A stretch of DNA of 60,012 bases, taken from assembly GCF_000255455.1 (NCBI RefSeq), contig NZ_JH621262.1:20484-80495 (forward strand). The letters run 5' to 3'. Below, one piece after another: positions 44,201-51,305 of this stretch. The notes beneath the pieces are model-generated. The model saw nothing but the letters and a program-made list of their open reading frames with translations. It was not told the DNA's origin and made no database searches. Each line of letters starts with the position of its first letter. The first letter of the stretch is position 1. This stretch comes from Aquimarina agarilytica ZC1 (GTDB lineage Bacteria > Bacteroidota > Bacteroidia > Flavobacteriales > Flavobacteriaceae). Both the position numbers and the translations under genes were made by a program.

Positions 44201-44371
44201 ATGGCTAAAGAACCGTTAGGAACAACAAGAAAAACTGGTGAAAAATGTCCTGAATCTGGTGTATGGAAATCACTCAGTACACCTTCGACCACAATTCCAT
44301 TAAGTAAAGGCGAAAAATTTCCTCCTTATAACAACCAAGGTGTAACATGGAAATTAACTGCTTATGCATAA
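44201..44371 (+). CDS. Small YjzC-like protein (56 residues)
   Basis: The frame MAKEPLGTTRKTGEKCPESGVW ... PLSKGEKFPPYNNQGVTWKLTAYA is complete, with the conserved-looking elements TGEKCPESGVW and GxxFPP that recall the YjzC family of small proteins. No signal peptide. It has a 95-base upstream spacer and a terminator after the stop, so it is its own unit between the GIY-YIG gene and the DUF4177-like gene. Function unknown. Confidence 0.68.
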   Translation: MAKEPLGTTRKTGEKCPESGVWKSLSTPSTTIPLSKGEKFPPYNNQGVTWKLTAYA

Positions 44372-44408
44372 TCTTTTAAAGCTAATTATTCTCTAGAACT
44401 TTTGTTTA

Positions 44409-44434
44409 AAATCTCTTAATTTTTTAAGGGATTT
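44409..44434 (+). terminator. Terminator of the YjzC-like gene
   Basis: AAATCTCTTAA / TTAAGGGATTT (with wobble pairs, T-loop) followed by TTTCC. It separates this gene from the next promoter. Confidence 0.65.
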
Positions 44435-44441
44435 TTTCCTT

Positions 44442-44486
44442 TTACGGAATTCCGTAACAAACACATTTACAATGGTTTTAAGTTTG
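44442..44486 (+). promoter_or_regulatory. Activator-type promoter with perfect ACGG palindrome, copy 2
   Basis: TTACGGAATTCCGTAA (44442-44457) is a perfect 16-base palindrome. The -7 box TAAGTTTG (44479-44486) starts 37 bases after it, as in copy 1 at 42177. It drives the cluster from 44506 on. Confidence 0.65.
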
Positions 44487-44505
44487 AACAACTAAAACTA
44501 AAACC

Positions 44506-44745
44506 ATGGAATACAAAGTAATACCTTTTGTTGCCTCAATAGATTCTAAAGAAGGTAACTCTAAACATGTAGCTGAACAACTAGAAGAAATTACTAAAAA
44601 TTTCTCAAATAAAGGTTGGAAATATGTTCGCTTAGAAAGTGTAATCACTTATGTGCAACCTGATAATGGTGGATGCTTTGGTAGTGGTGCTAAACCTGAT
44701 TACACTACTTCAAGACAAATGATTGTTTTTAAAAAAGAGGCATAA
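44506..44745 (+). CDS. DUF4177-like small protein
   Basis: A 79-residue protein (MEYKVIPFVASID ... AEQLEEITKNFSNKGWKYVRLESV ... RQMIVFKKE) fitting the DUF4177 pattern of beta-alpha-beta with a conserved GWxYV core. A Gly/Cys-containing insert (DNGGCFGSGAK) interrupts the second half. Role unknown. Its last base is the first base of the next gene (overlap TAATG), so they are translationally coupled. Confidence 0.7.
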   Translation: MEYKVIPFVASIDSKEGNSKHVAEQLEEITKNFSNKGWKYVRLESVITYVQPDNGGCFGSGAKPDYTTSRQMIVFKKEA

Positions 44746-45050
44746 TGAAATACTCTCTTTTATTAATCATCAAAATTTATTGGGCAATAATTCCTAAAAA
44801 AATTAGAGGTAAATGTCTCTTTAAAAAAAGCTGTTCTCATTTTGTTTTTGACATGACTAAAAGGAATGGAATAATCTCTGGTTTGAAGGCATTCAAATTT
44901 CGCTTTAAGCATTGTCGCCCTAATTACAATCTAATAAACAGTGAAGATGGTCTACTCTTAATTTCTGTAAACCATTTTGTTTTTAAACAAAATGAAATAG
45001 ATACTCGAATTATTACTCACTTAAAAAAAAACAAAAATCATGATTTTTAA
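44745..45050 (+). CDS. YidD-like membrane-insertion factor paralogue
   Basis: A 101-residue protein. Residues 5-60 match YidD (IYWAIIPKKIRGKCLFKKSCSHFVFDM...GIISGLKAFKFRFKHCRPNY) with the three conserved cysteines. YidD normally sits beside rpmH/rnpA/yidC and helps membrane-protein insertion; here it is far from those genes and carries a 35-residue C-terminal extension. It is probably a paralogue serving the small envelope proteins of this locus (inference). It overlaps the next gene by 11 bases. Confidence 0.72.
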   Translation: MKYSLLLIIKIYWAIIPKKIRGKCLFKKSCSHFVFDMTKRNGIISGLKAFKFRFKHCRPNYNLINSEDGLLLISVNHFVFKQNEIDTRIITHLKKNKNHDF

Positions 45051-45411
45051 AAATATTCTTTTTCTCATTATTACTGGTTTATCATTTCTGTTTTTTGTGA
45101 ATTCTTGTTCTAACGATGAAGATTCTTCTGCAATTAACAACTCCTCTTCATTTAATAAACAAAAAACCAACTGTGCTAATTACCCTTCTCAAAATGAAGC
45201 TCAAGCTGCTTTTGATAGTGATCCAATTTTTTTCACAAAACTAGATTTAGATAATGACGGTATAGCCTGTGAAGAGCCTGGAAACAATGTAGAACCTAAA
45301 CCTATATGCGCTACAACTGCTAACTGTGGTTGCTCTGGAAAAAGAAAATCAGCTTGCGAAAATGATCCATGTTGTAAATGGCGAATTGGAGATGGCTGTA
45401 AATGCAACTAA
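45040..45411 (+). CDS. Cysteine-rich lipoprotein with an excalibur-type calcium site
   Basis: A 123-residue lipoprotein (lipobox VNSC, Cys23). The middle part (NCANYPSQNEAQAAFDSDP, then DLDNDGIACEEP) matches the excalibur domain, with a DxDxDG calcium loop followed by its paired Cys. The last 35 residues hold nine cysteines (CATTANCGC..., CENDPCCKW, CKCN), suggesting disulfide knots or metal binding. Excalibur domains are found in surface nucleases and adhesins. It overlaps the YidD-like gene. Confidence 0.78.
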   Translation: MIFKNILFLIITGLSFLFFVNSCSNDEDSSAINNSSSFNKQKTNCANYPSQNEAQAAFDSDPIFFTKLDLDNDGIACEEPGNNVEPKPICATTANCGCSGKRKSACENDPCCKWRIGDGCKCN

Positions 45412-45424
45412 CACCAACAAACAC

Positions 45425-45832
45425 ATGAAAAACGATACTATTTCGGCCGAACTAAAAAGCCATTTCCTACGCCTTTACAAAATGGCCCTATCCGATGACA
45501 ATTTTGATGTACTGGAACTTAATATGCTTTATCATTTTGCTGAAGAACGTGGTATTCCTAAATCAGAAATTCAAAAATTACTATTGAACCCTGTCCATCA
45601 CGAATCTAGTATTCCCGAAAGTTTAGATAAACGCATTGAGTATTTATATGACTTGGCTCGAATGATTTGGGCCGACGAAATTATTACCGAAGACGAACGC
45701 AATACTTTAAAAAAATACTGTGTAAAATTTGAATTCCTTGATGAAAATATTGATACCCTTTCAGAATACCTACTTGATTGTGTAAAAGAAGGTGTTAGTA
45801 AAGAAGATATTATTAACCATATAAATAACTAA
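45425..45832 (+). CDS. TerB-like protein
   Basis: A 135-residue helical protein with start at 45425 (MKNDTISAEL); the frame remains open upstream into the previous gene, but those codons are its shadow. The pattern (YKMALSDDNFDVLELNMLYHFAEERGI; YDLARMIWADEIITEDERNTLKKYC) fits the TerB tellurite-resistance fold, with two acid-rich metal-binding helices related by a pseudo-repeat. TerB domains act in Ter-type envelope stress complexes. It is followed at 2 bases by a coiled-coil membrane protein and then a VWA-like lipoprotein. Confidence 0.75.
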   Translation: MKNDTISAELKSHFLRLYKMALSDDNFDVLELNMLYHFAEERGIPKSEIQKLLLNPVHHESSIPESLDKRIEYLYDLARMIWADEIITEDERNTLKKYCVKFEFLDENIDTLSEYLLDCVKEGVSKEDIINHINN

Positions 45833-45834
45833 GC

Positions 45835-47097
45835 ATGGAGTCCATAAAAAAACTATTTACAATAAAAAACAAAACACCTAGAATTGACTTTTCAGAAGAT
45901 AAAGAAGAAGACCGTGAACAAATTAGAATCACGTATTACCAAACTGGCTTTGGCGCTTCAAAAAAAGCTTCGGGCAGACCCATTACCTTTGGTGTTGGGC
46001 TTAATAATTTATATAATAGTTTTGAGGAACAATGCCGAAAACAATCAATAGAACAAGAGCGTATAAAACAACCTTATAGAGAAGAACAAGAAAGACAACG
46101 TACAGAACTAAAAAAACGCGAAACAGCGCTCAGTATTTTTGAAGAACAACAAAACACGATCAATTCTAGTATCAAAACTAAAAAATTTGAAATTATTGAC
46201 GCCAAACAAAACCCCAATTCCTATGGTATTTCCACTGACAAAAAACCAAAAGCGCAATTTTATATTGGATTGTTTTTATTAGCTCCCATCACTATTTATC
46301 TTTTTGTTTTTTATATTTCGGCTTCATATTCCAGCTTTTTTAAAAATTTCGAAAATGACAACTTAAGCGCTGCTATTTTTGATGCAAATGCATTGAGTAA
46401 AGCTCTTTCCGATGGCCTGCTAGAATCTATTTTTGTGGGAACTCTTCCCTTCGTTTTTATGGGATTAGGCTATTTAATTCACATGTTTCAAAAAAGAAAA
46501 AGTAGAAAAGCTTCTTTAAAAATTGTTTCACTCCTCCTATTAACTTTTGTATTTGATGTTATACTCGCCTACTTAATTGAACGTAAGATATTTTTATATG
46601 ATGCCATTTTAGGCGAACAATTCACCCCCGAAATTGCTTTAAAAAGTGTCAATTTTTGGGGAATTATTTTTGCTGGTTTTGTGGTTTATATCATATGGGG
46701 ATTAGTTTTTGACTTTGTGATGCATGAGTATGAAAACATAGATAAAATCAAGGCTTTTATTAAAACTAAAAAAGAAGAATTAAAGAATCTTGTATTTCAA
46801 AAAGAGGCATTAATTGAAAAAATTAATGAAGTAAAACAGCAGTTAACAACCATTAATGGAGAAATTTCTCAATTACAATCCAAAATTGATGGTTTTATTT
46901 TTCCTATTAGAGAATATTTACACTATCACTACCAATATAAAGAAGGATGGTATCAAGCCATAAGTGCTGAAATAGCACTTCCTCACAAAGAAAAAACAGA
47001 ATTACTAGAACAATGTGAAGAAGTTTCTAAAACTCATTTAGAACAACATCAACTCAACAATATCGATTTTCAACACTTATTATTCCCTAAAAACTAA
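45835..47097 (+). CDS. Coiled-coil membrane protein with four transmembrane helices
   Basis: A 420-residue protein: a charged, coiled-coil N-terminus (about 60-135, EQERIKQPYREEQERQR...), four transmembrane helices (about 140-165, 195-218, 228-250, 272-295) and a long second coiled coil (about 300-350, KKEELKNLVFQKEALIEKINEVKQQL) with a C-terminal helical end. No family is known to me. Two bases after TerB and 4 before the VWA-like gene, it likely forms the membrane core of a TerB/VWA assembly. Confidence 0.7.
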   Translation: MESIKKLFTIKNKTPRIDFSEDKEEDREQIRITYYQTGFGASKKASGRPITFGVGLNNLYNSFEEQCRKQSIEQERIKQPYREEQERQRTELKKRETALSIFEEQQNTINSSIKTKKFEIIDAKQNPNSYGISTDKKPKAQFYIGLFLLAPITIYLFVFYISASYSSFFKNFENDNLSAAIFDANALSKALSDGLLESIFVGTLPFVFMGLGYLIHMFQKRKSRKASLKIVSLLLLTFVFDVILAYLIERKIFLYDAILGEQFTPEIALKSVNFWGIIFAGFVVYIIWGLVFDFVMHEYENIDKIKAFIKTKKEELKNLVFQKEALIEKINEVKQQLTTINGEISQLQSKIDGFIFPIREYLHYHYQYKEGWYQAISAEIALPHKEKTELLEQCEEVSKTHLEQHQLNNIDFQHLLFPKN

Positions 47098-47101
47098 GCT
47101 T

Positions 47102-48007
47102 ATGAAACCTATATTCACTTCAATTGTAATAATCTCATCCTTAGTAGCATCATGCTGTCATTGCGACAAAAACAAGACTGTTCTAAAAAAAAATATTGCG
47201 GTTTCAAAAAAGGAAACAAATAATAACAACCTAAACATAAGCTTGTTATTAGATTTATCGGACCGAATTGATCCTAAAAAACACCCTAATCCTACTATGG
47301 ATTTTTATAAAAGAGATGCCGCTTATATAAAAACTGTAGCCAAGTCATTTGATACTCATTTACGCACAAAAAAAGTAAAGGATATGAACGATAAAATTCA
47401 ACTATTTTTTGACCCTGAACCTTTAAATCCTGAAATAAACTTACTCTCAAAAAATTTAAAAATTGAAATCACAAAAGCAACTGCCTCACTTGAAATTTTA
47501 GATAAAATTAAAAAAGCATATGCTACATTTCCCGAAAAAATATATGAACTGGCTATTAATGACAACCGATATATAGGCTCGGATACTTGGAAATTTTTTA
47601 AAAATAAAGCTAAAGATTATTGTATTGAAACTGGATACCGAAATATACTAATCATTTTAACAGATGGCTATATTTATCATGAAAATTCAAAAATTAGAGA
47701 AGCCAATCAAACCACCTATTTAACACCACAAACCATAAAAAGTTTTCAACTAAATACTCCTACATGGAAAACTCGTTTTGAAAAAGAAAATTTTGGCTTT
47801 ATACCCGCTACAAATAAACTATCTAATTTGGAAATACTTGTTTTAGGGATTAATCCAAATAAGAAAAACCCTTATGAAGAAGATGTCATTAAAATATATT
47901 GGGAAAATTGGCTCACCAAAATGGGCGTGAAACAATTTGAAATAAAAAAAGCCAATTTACCTTCTGATATGGATAAGCTTATTAAGGAATTCATCCTTAA
48001 CAATTAA
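47102..48007 (+). CDS. VWA-like lipoprotein
   Basis: A 301-residue protein with a lipobox near SLVASCC (Cys17/18). The mature part starts with SLLLDLSDRIDP, a VWA first strand with an incomplete MIDAS (DxSxR instead of DxSxS), and contains ILIILTDGYIYH, the third MIDAS segment. It resembles the VWA-like proteins of Bacteroidota mobilisation and stress loci. The locus logic (TerB, membrane coiled coil, VWA) recalls Ter-type systems, though no TerC/TerD is here. Its stop overlaps the end of the convergent nuclease gene. Confidence 0.72.
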   Translation: MKPIFTSIVIISSLVASCCHCDKNKTVLKKNIAVSKKETNNNNLNISLLLDLSDRIDPKKHPNPTMDFYKRDAAYIKTVAKSFDTHLRTKKVKDMNDKIQLFFDPEPLNPEINLLSKNLKIEITKATASLEILDKIKKAYATFPEKIYELAINDNRYIGSDTWKFFKNKAKDYCIETGYRNILIILTDGYIYHENSKIREANQTTYLTPQTIKSFQLNTPTWKTRFEKENFGFIPATNKLSNLEILVLGINPNKKNPYEEDVIKIYWENWLTKMGVKQFEIKKANLPSDMDKLIKEFILNN

Positions 48008-48807
48008 TGAAACTTAAACTTTATAAAAACGGGCAAATGATCCGAAAGTTCTCTAGCTAAAGTTAATCGATCGCAAAAACCTATGTAATCAATGACTTTA
48101 GCTTTCAACACATCAATACTTGAAGAATAAAATATATTATCAATGGCATGGTGTAAATACTCACTATTTTTACACGATCTTTTTAACACTGTCTTTTGAT
48201 CCTTTAGTGCCACTCCATAACCATTAGAAATAAAATCTATAAAAATAGGATCATTTTGAATTAAGTTAAAATCACCGACCAAAAACATTGGTTTAATAAC
48301 AGCATCTTTAATTTGGTTAAGTATGGGACGAATTTCTTCTTTAGGGTTTAAATTATGTCTGCGCGCATGATAATTTATTACTGAAAACTCTTTCTCCCCA
48401 ACATAAAAATCTAGTATAAAAGGTTCCCTATAAACAATCGTATCCAACTGCATTAAACGACCCCTATCCTTAATTTTTATAAACTTATTTTTCCAAATAA
48501 AAGCATAGCGTTCTGTCATATATTTAGGACTATCCGTACGATTACTCACGGCATAATCCCATTTATCTCCCATTCGGTTTAATTGATCTGATAAGCGTGC
48601 TACTGCCTGCGGACCTCCATATCCCCCAACTACCTCTTGTATTGCTATTATATCTGCCTCTTTTACAATTTTGGCAATACGCATAATTTCTTCTTCATTC
48701 TTTGTTTTTCCAAAATCCTGAATATTCCATGAAATTATAGCTAATTCATCTTTCTGAGCATAAAAGGAAATTGAAATAAAGCAAAAAATACACACTAACC
48801 TATTCAT
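48004..48807 (-). CDS. Secreted endonuclease/exonuclease/phosphatase-family (DNase I-like) protein
   Basis: A 267-residue protein, start at 48807 (MNRLVCIFCFISISFYAQ signal peptide). Motifs of the DNase I-like fold are present: SWNIQDFG (Asn), IAIQEVVGG (catalytic Glu), FLVGDFN (Asp-x-Asn) and SDHLPVFI (Asp-His). Secreted members cleave DNA, RNA or phosphoester substrates. It is convergent with the VWA-like gene and separate from it in transcription. Distinct from the accessory locus in orientation, but adjacent. Confidence 0.85.
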   Translation of the reverse strand: MNRLVCIFCFISISFYAQKDELAIISWNIQDFGKTKNEEEIMRIAKIVKEADIIAIQEVVGGYGGPQAVARLSDQLNRMGDKWDYAVSNRTDSPKYMTERYAFIWKNKFIKIKDRGRLMQLDTIVYREPFILDFYVGEKEFSVINYHARRHNLNPKEEIRPILNQIKDAVIKPMFLVGDFNLIQNDPIFIDFISNGYGVALKDQKTVLKRSCKNSEYLHHAIDNIFYSSSIDVLKAKVIDYIGFCDRLTLARELSDHLPVFIKFKFH

Positions 48808-48873
48808 TTTTAATATTTTAAAAACAAACATAAACATTAATCTTAATTATTTTTTACATAAAGCCATAAATAT

Positions 48874-48910
48874 AAAAGCCCCAGATAGAAAAATTCCATC
48901 TAGGGCTTTT
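48874..48910 (-). terminator. Terminator after the cyclophilin-FKBP gene
   Basis: AAAAGCCC-C-AGAT / ATCT-A-GGGCTTTT, a long hairpin with one mismatch and A/T-rich flanks, 24 bases after the stop at 48934. Confidence 0.75.
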
Positions 48911-48933
48911 AAGAATATAATTAAACTATTATA

Positions 48934-49866
48934 TTATTTCACATCCATTAACTCAACGTCAAAAACCAAAGTAGCATTAGGTGGAATTACTCCTCCCGCT
49001 CCTTGTGCTCCATATGCGATATGCGGAGGAATTACAAAACGAGCTTTATCACCTATTTGTAACAAAGCAATCCCTTCATCCCAACCAGCAATAACATGCC
49101 CCATTCCTAATGGAAAATCTATAGGTTCGTTACGTTTGTATGAAGAGTCAAATACAGTACCATCTGGTAATGATCCTTTATAATGTACTGATACGGTTTT
49201 TCCTTTTTCTGCTTGTGCTCCACTTCCTTTATTGATTACCTTATAATGTAATCCACTATCGGTTTTATCAAAACCAACAGCTAAATCTGCTATCAAAGCT
49301 TCAGCTTCTTTATTTGCTGCCGCTTCTCTTTCTGCTTTTGCTCCATTAAATAGTCTAAATGCTTCAACCGCATTAAAAGCTTCTGCTGCTGCTCCTACTC
49401 TTACAATTTCCAAAGTTTCAATGGAATCACCTTGAGCAATAGCATCAACGATATCCTGACCTTCTACTACATTCCCAAAAACGGTATGTTTCCCATCTAA
49501 CCATGCTGTTTCAACATGCGTAATAAAAAATTGACTCCCGTTTGTTCCAGGACCAGCATTAGCCATTGACAATATTCCAGGACCACTGTGTGTTAAATCT
49601 GGATGAATTTCATCATCAAACTTATAACCTGGATTTCCGGTACCGGTTCCTTGAGGGCAGCCTCCTTGTATCATAAAATCAGGAATTACACGGTGGAACT
49701 TTAATCCATCATAATATTTTTCCCCTTGAGGTTTAGCTGAATTTTCTAAATTCCCTTCTGCTAAAGCAACAAAATTACCTACTGTTCCTGGTGTTTTTTC
49801 AAACTCTAAATTGACTAAAATCGCTCCTTTTGTAGTGTTGAATTTAGCGTATAATCCGTTTTGCAT
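48934..49866 (-). CDS. Peptidyl-prolyl isomerase: cyclophilin fused to FKBP
   Basis: A 310-residue fusion. Residues 1-150 are a cyclophilin-type isomerase ([42 protein letters not shown]). Residues 195-310 are an FKBP ([67 protein letters not shown]). A charged linker (about 165-195) joins them. No signal peptide, so cytosolic. Both catalytic parts keep their key residues. Such fusions are known in Bacteroidota and help protein folding. A Bacteroidota -7 box lies 45 bases upstream (49911-49918). Confidence 0.92.
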   Translation of the reverse strand: MQNGLYAKFNTTKGAILVNLEFEKTPGTVGNFVALAEGNLENSAKPQGEKYYDGLKFHRVIPDFMIQGGCPQGTGTGNPGYKFDDEIHPDLTHSGPGILSMANAGPGTNGSQFFITHVETAWLDGKHTVFGNVVEGQDIVDAIAQGDSIETLEIVRVGAAAEAFNAVEAFRLFNGAKAEREAAANKEAEALIADLAVGFDKTDSGLHYKVINKGSGAQAEKGKTVSVHYKGSLPDGTVFDSSYKRNEPIDFPLGMGHVIAGWDEGIALLQIGDKARFVIPPHIAYGAQGAGGVIPPNATLVFDVELMDVK

Positions 49867-49966
49867 ACTACTTGATTGTTATGATATTATAAAATTGGTA
49901 TTACAAGTTGCAAATATACTTGCCCTATGTGAGGTATCCAATGATGTGCTTTAAACTTTTTTATTA

Positions 49967-50136
49967 AACCCTAATTATGCATTAAAAAATCTATTACGTC
50001 TGCGATCTACTTCAAATACTATCGTAAACTGTATTTTTTAATTTAACCATAACGGTGCTATGCTGAAATTAAGAAAACACTAGTATTCATTGTATATCAC
50101 AGCCTCATGACAAAGTTTCAATGCATAATTCGGGTT
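49967..50136. mobile_element. MITE-like element, copy 2 (170 bp)
   Basis: About six base differences from copy 1 at 33372-33541, same length. Ends AACCCTAATTATGCATT and AATGCATAATTCGGGTT. The minus strand shows the same VFEVDRRRNRFFN tail with a stop inside the terminal repeat. It lies between the cyclophilin-FKBP and expansin genes; a solo end follows 20 bases to the right. Confidence 0.75.
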
Positions 50137-50155
50137 TAACCGCATCTATTTTCTT

Positions 50156-50170
50156 AATAATTCGGGTTTA
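50156..50170. repeat. Solo end of the MITE-like element
   Basis: AATAATTCGGGTTTA repeats the right end of copy 2. It overlaps the stop codon of the expansin gene, which may therefore have been created or fixed by an insertion here. Confidence 0.45.
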
Positions 50171-51112
50171 ATCTTTATAAAACTTAATTGTTTTATGCAT
50201 ATCAACTCTCAAAAAATAAATTCCTTTAGATAAAAAGTAAATATCTATTCTGTTGGATTGCTTACCCGAACTTACTTTTTTACCTGACATATCATATATT
50301 TCCCATTCCTGAGAAGGAATATCTAGCTTAATTTCATTCTCTAAAAAAGTAGCTTGTACTATTTGCTCCGTATATGTTGGCTGAAAATTTGACAATACAA
50401 CCTCATCGCATAAATTCTCGAATTGCTGATTCGTATTAAAATCATTATCCACATCAATATCAACATTGTCAAATAACAATTGTTCTCCCAAAACCGAAGT
50501 TACTCTAAGCGTCATTGGGGTATCGATTCCTTTAGTTTCTATAAAAAAATTGAACAAAACTCGATTAATTGCAACCCAACTACCACTGGCATCTTTATAT
50601 TCTAATGTTTTAATAGCTTGAGTAATATTCCTTAACTGAATAGCTGTCCAATATTTAGTAGAGCCACTTTTAAAGTTGATATGTATAAACTTGTTGTCAT
50701 TTTTTAATGGGCAAGAAACATATTTCCAAGTAATTGGAATCCGACCCGAAATCGGATCATCGATTAACGCAAAAGCATCTTCGTGTAAATCAACATCTCC
50801 CTCCTTACACTCGGGGCAACGATCAACTACTTTTAACACAATTGACTTTCCTTTTGTTCCTTCCACCTCAATACAGGCTCCGCATGCTTCGCTTCCGTTA
50901 TAATCAATTGTATTTAATGCGCAATGTAAAAAATCATCGGCAGGCACTGGCAAACCACAATTACCTCCCGAACTTCCTGCTACTCCTCCATAAAATGTCC
51001 CTTCCCCTTTATGAATCCCATCGCTACAGTTTTGAGCTTGTATTACTGCATTTGTAAAAAACAACGCAATAACTAATTTTAATAATAACCTTGATTTTTT
51101 AAGTAAAAACAT
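50168..51112 (-). CDS. Expansin-like (EXLX) protein with T9SS sorting domain
   Basis: A 314-residue secreted protein: signal peptide (about 1-27), an expansin double-psi beta-barrel domain (about 28-135) and a second beta-sandwich domain with CBM63 character (about 140-225), then a T9SS type A tail (about 245-314, GIYFLRVDMHKTIKFY). Key expansin residues are in place: T39 (EGTFYGG), D97 (KVVDRCPEC) and D108 (DVDLHEDAF), with the same 11-residue Asp spacing as in Bacillus EXLX1. Extra Cys pairs (C29, C52, C64, C77, C80, C99, C102) suggest disulfides. Expansins loosen cellulose-xyloglucan contacts without hydrolysis. Confidence 0.9.
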   Translation of the reverse strand: MFLLKKSRLLLKLVIALFFTNAVIQAQNCSDGIHKGEGTFYGGVAGSSGGNCGLPVPADDFLHCALNTIDYNGSEACGACIEVEGTKGKSIVLKVVDRCPECKEGDVDLHEDAFALIDDPISGRIPITWKYVSCPLKNDNKFIHINFKSGSTKYWTAIQLRNITQAIKTLEYKDASGSWVAINRVLFNFFIETKGIDTPMTLRVTSVLGEQLLFDNVDIDVDNDFNTNQQFENLCDEVVLSNFQPTYTEQIVQATFLENEIKLDIPSQEWEIYDMSGKKVSSGKQSNRIDIYFLSKGIYFLRVDMHKTIKFYKD

Positions 51113-51228
51113 AGTGCTTGGTGTGATCGGTTTTCAAACACTATACTAGGCATAATTTCATCGCTTTCAACTTATAACAAGTAGGATTTTACCTATAAAT
51201 ATCATAAAAAAATCATAAGTATCCGATA

Positions 51229-51281
51229 AAGACTTAGGATCACTCTATGTAAAGAAATACGTACCAAGATTAGATTCTTAA
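51229..51281. repeat. Diverged dispersed intergenic repeat, copy B
   Basis: Gapless similarity (41 of 53 bases by eye) to 13219-13271. Located between the expansin and di-haem peroxidase genes, in non-coding DNA. Confidence 0.5.
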
Positions 51282-51305
51282 TACACTTAGTACAATTTAC
51301 TTTTT

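Noticed and set aside
45326..45424. In-frame extension of the TerB-like gene to an upstream ATG
   Set aside because: The extra 33 codons lie wholly within the excalibur lipoprotein in another frame, and the TerB-like homology starts only after 45425.
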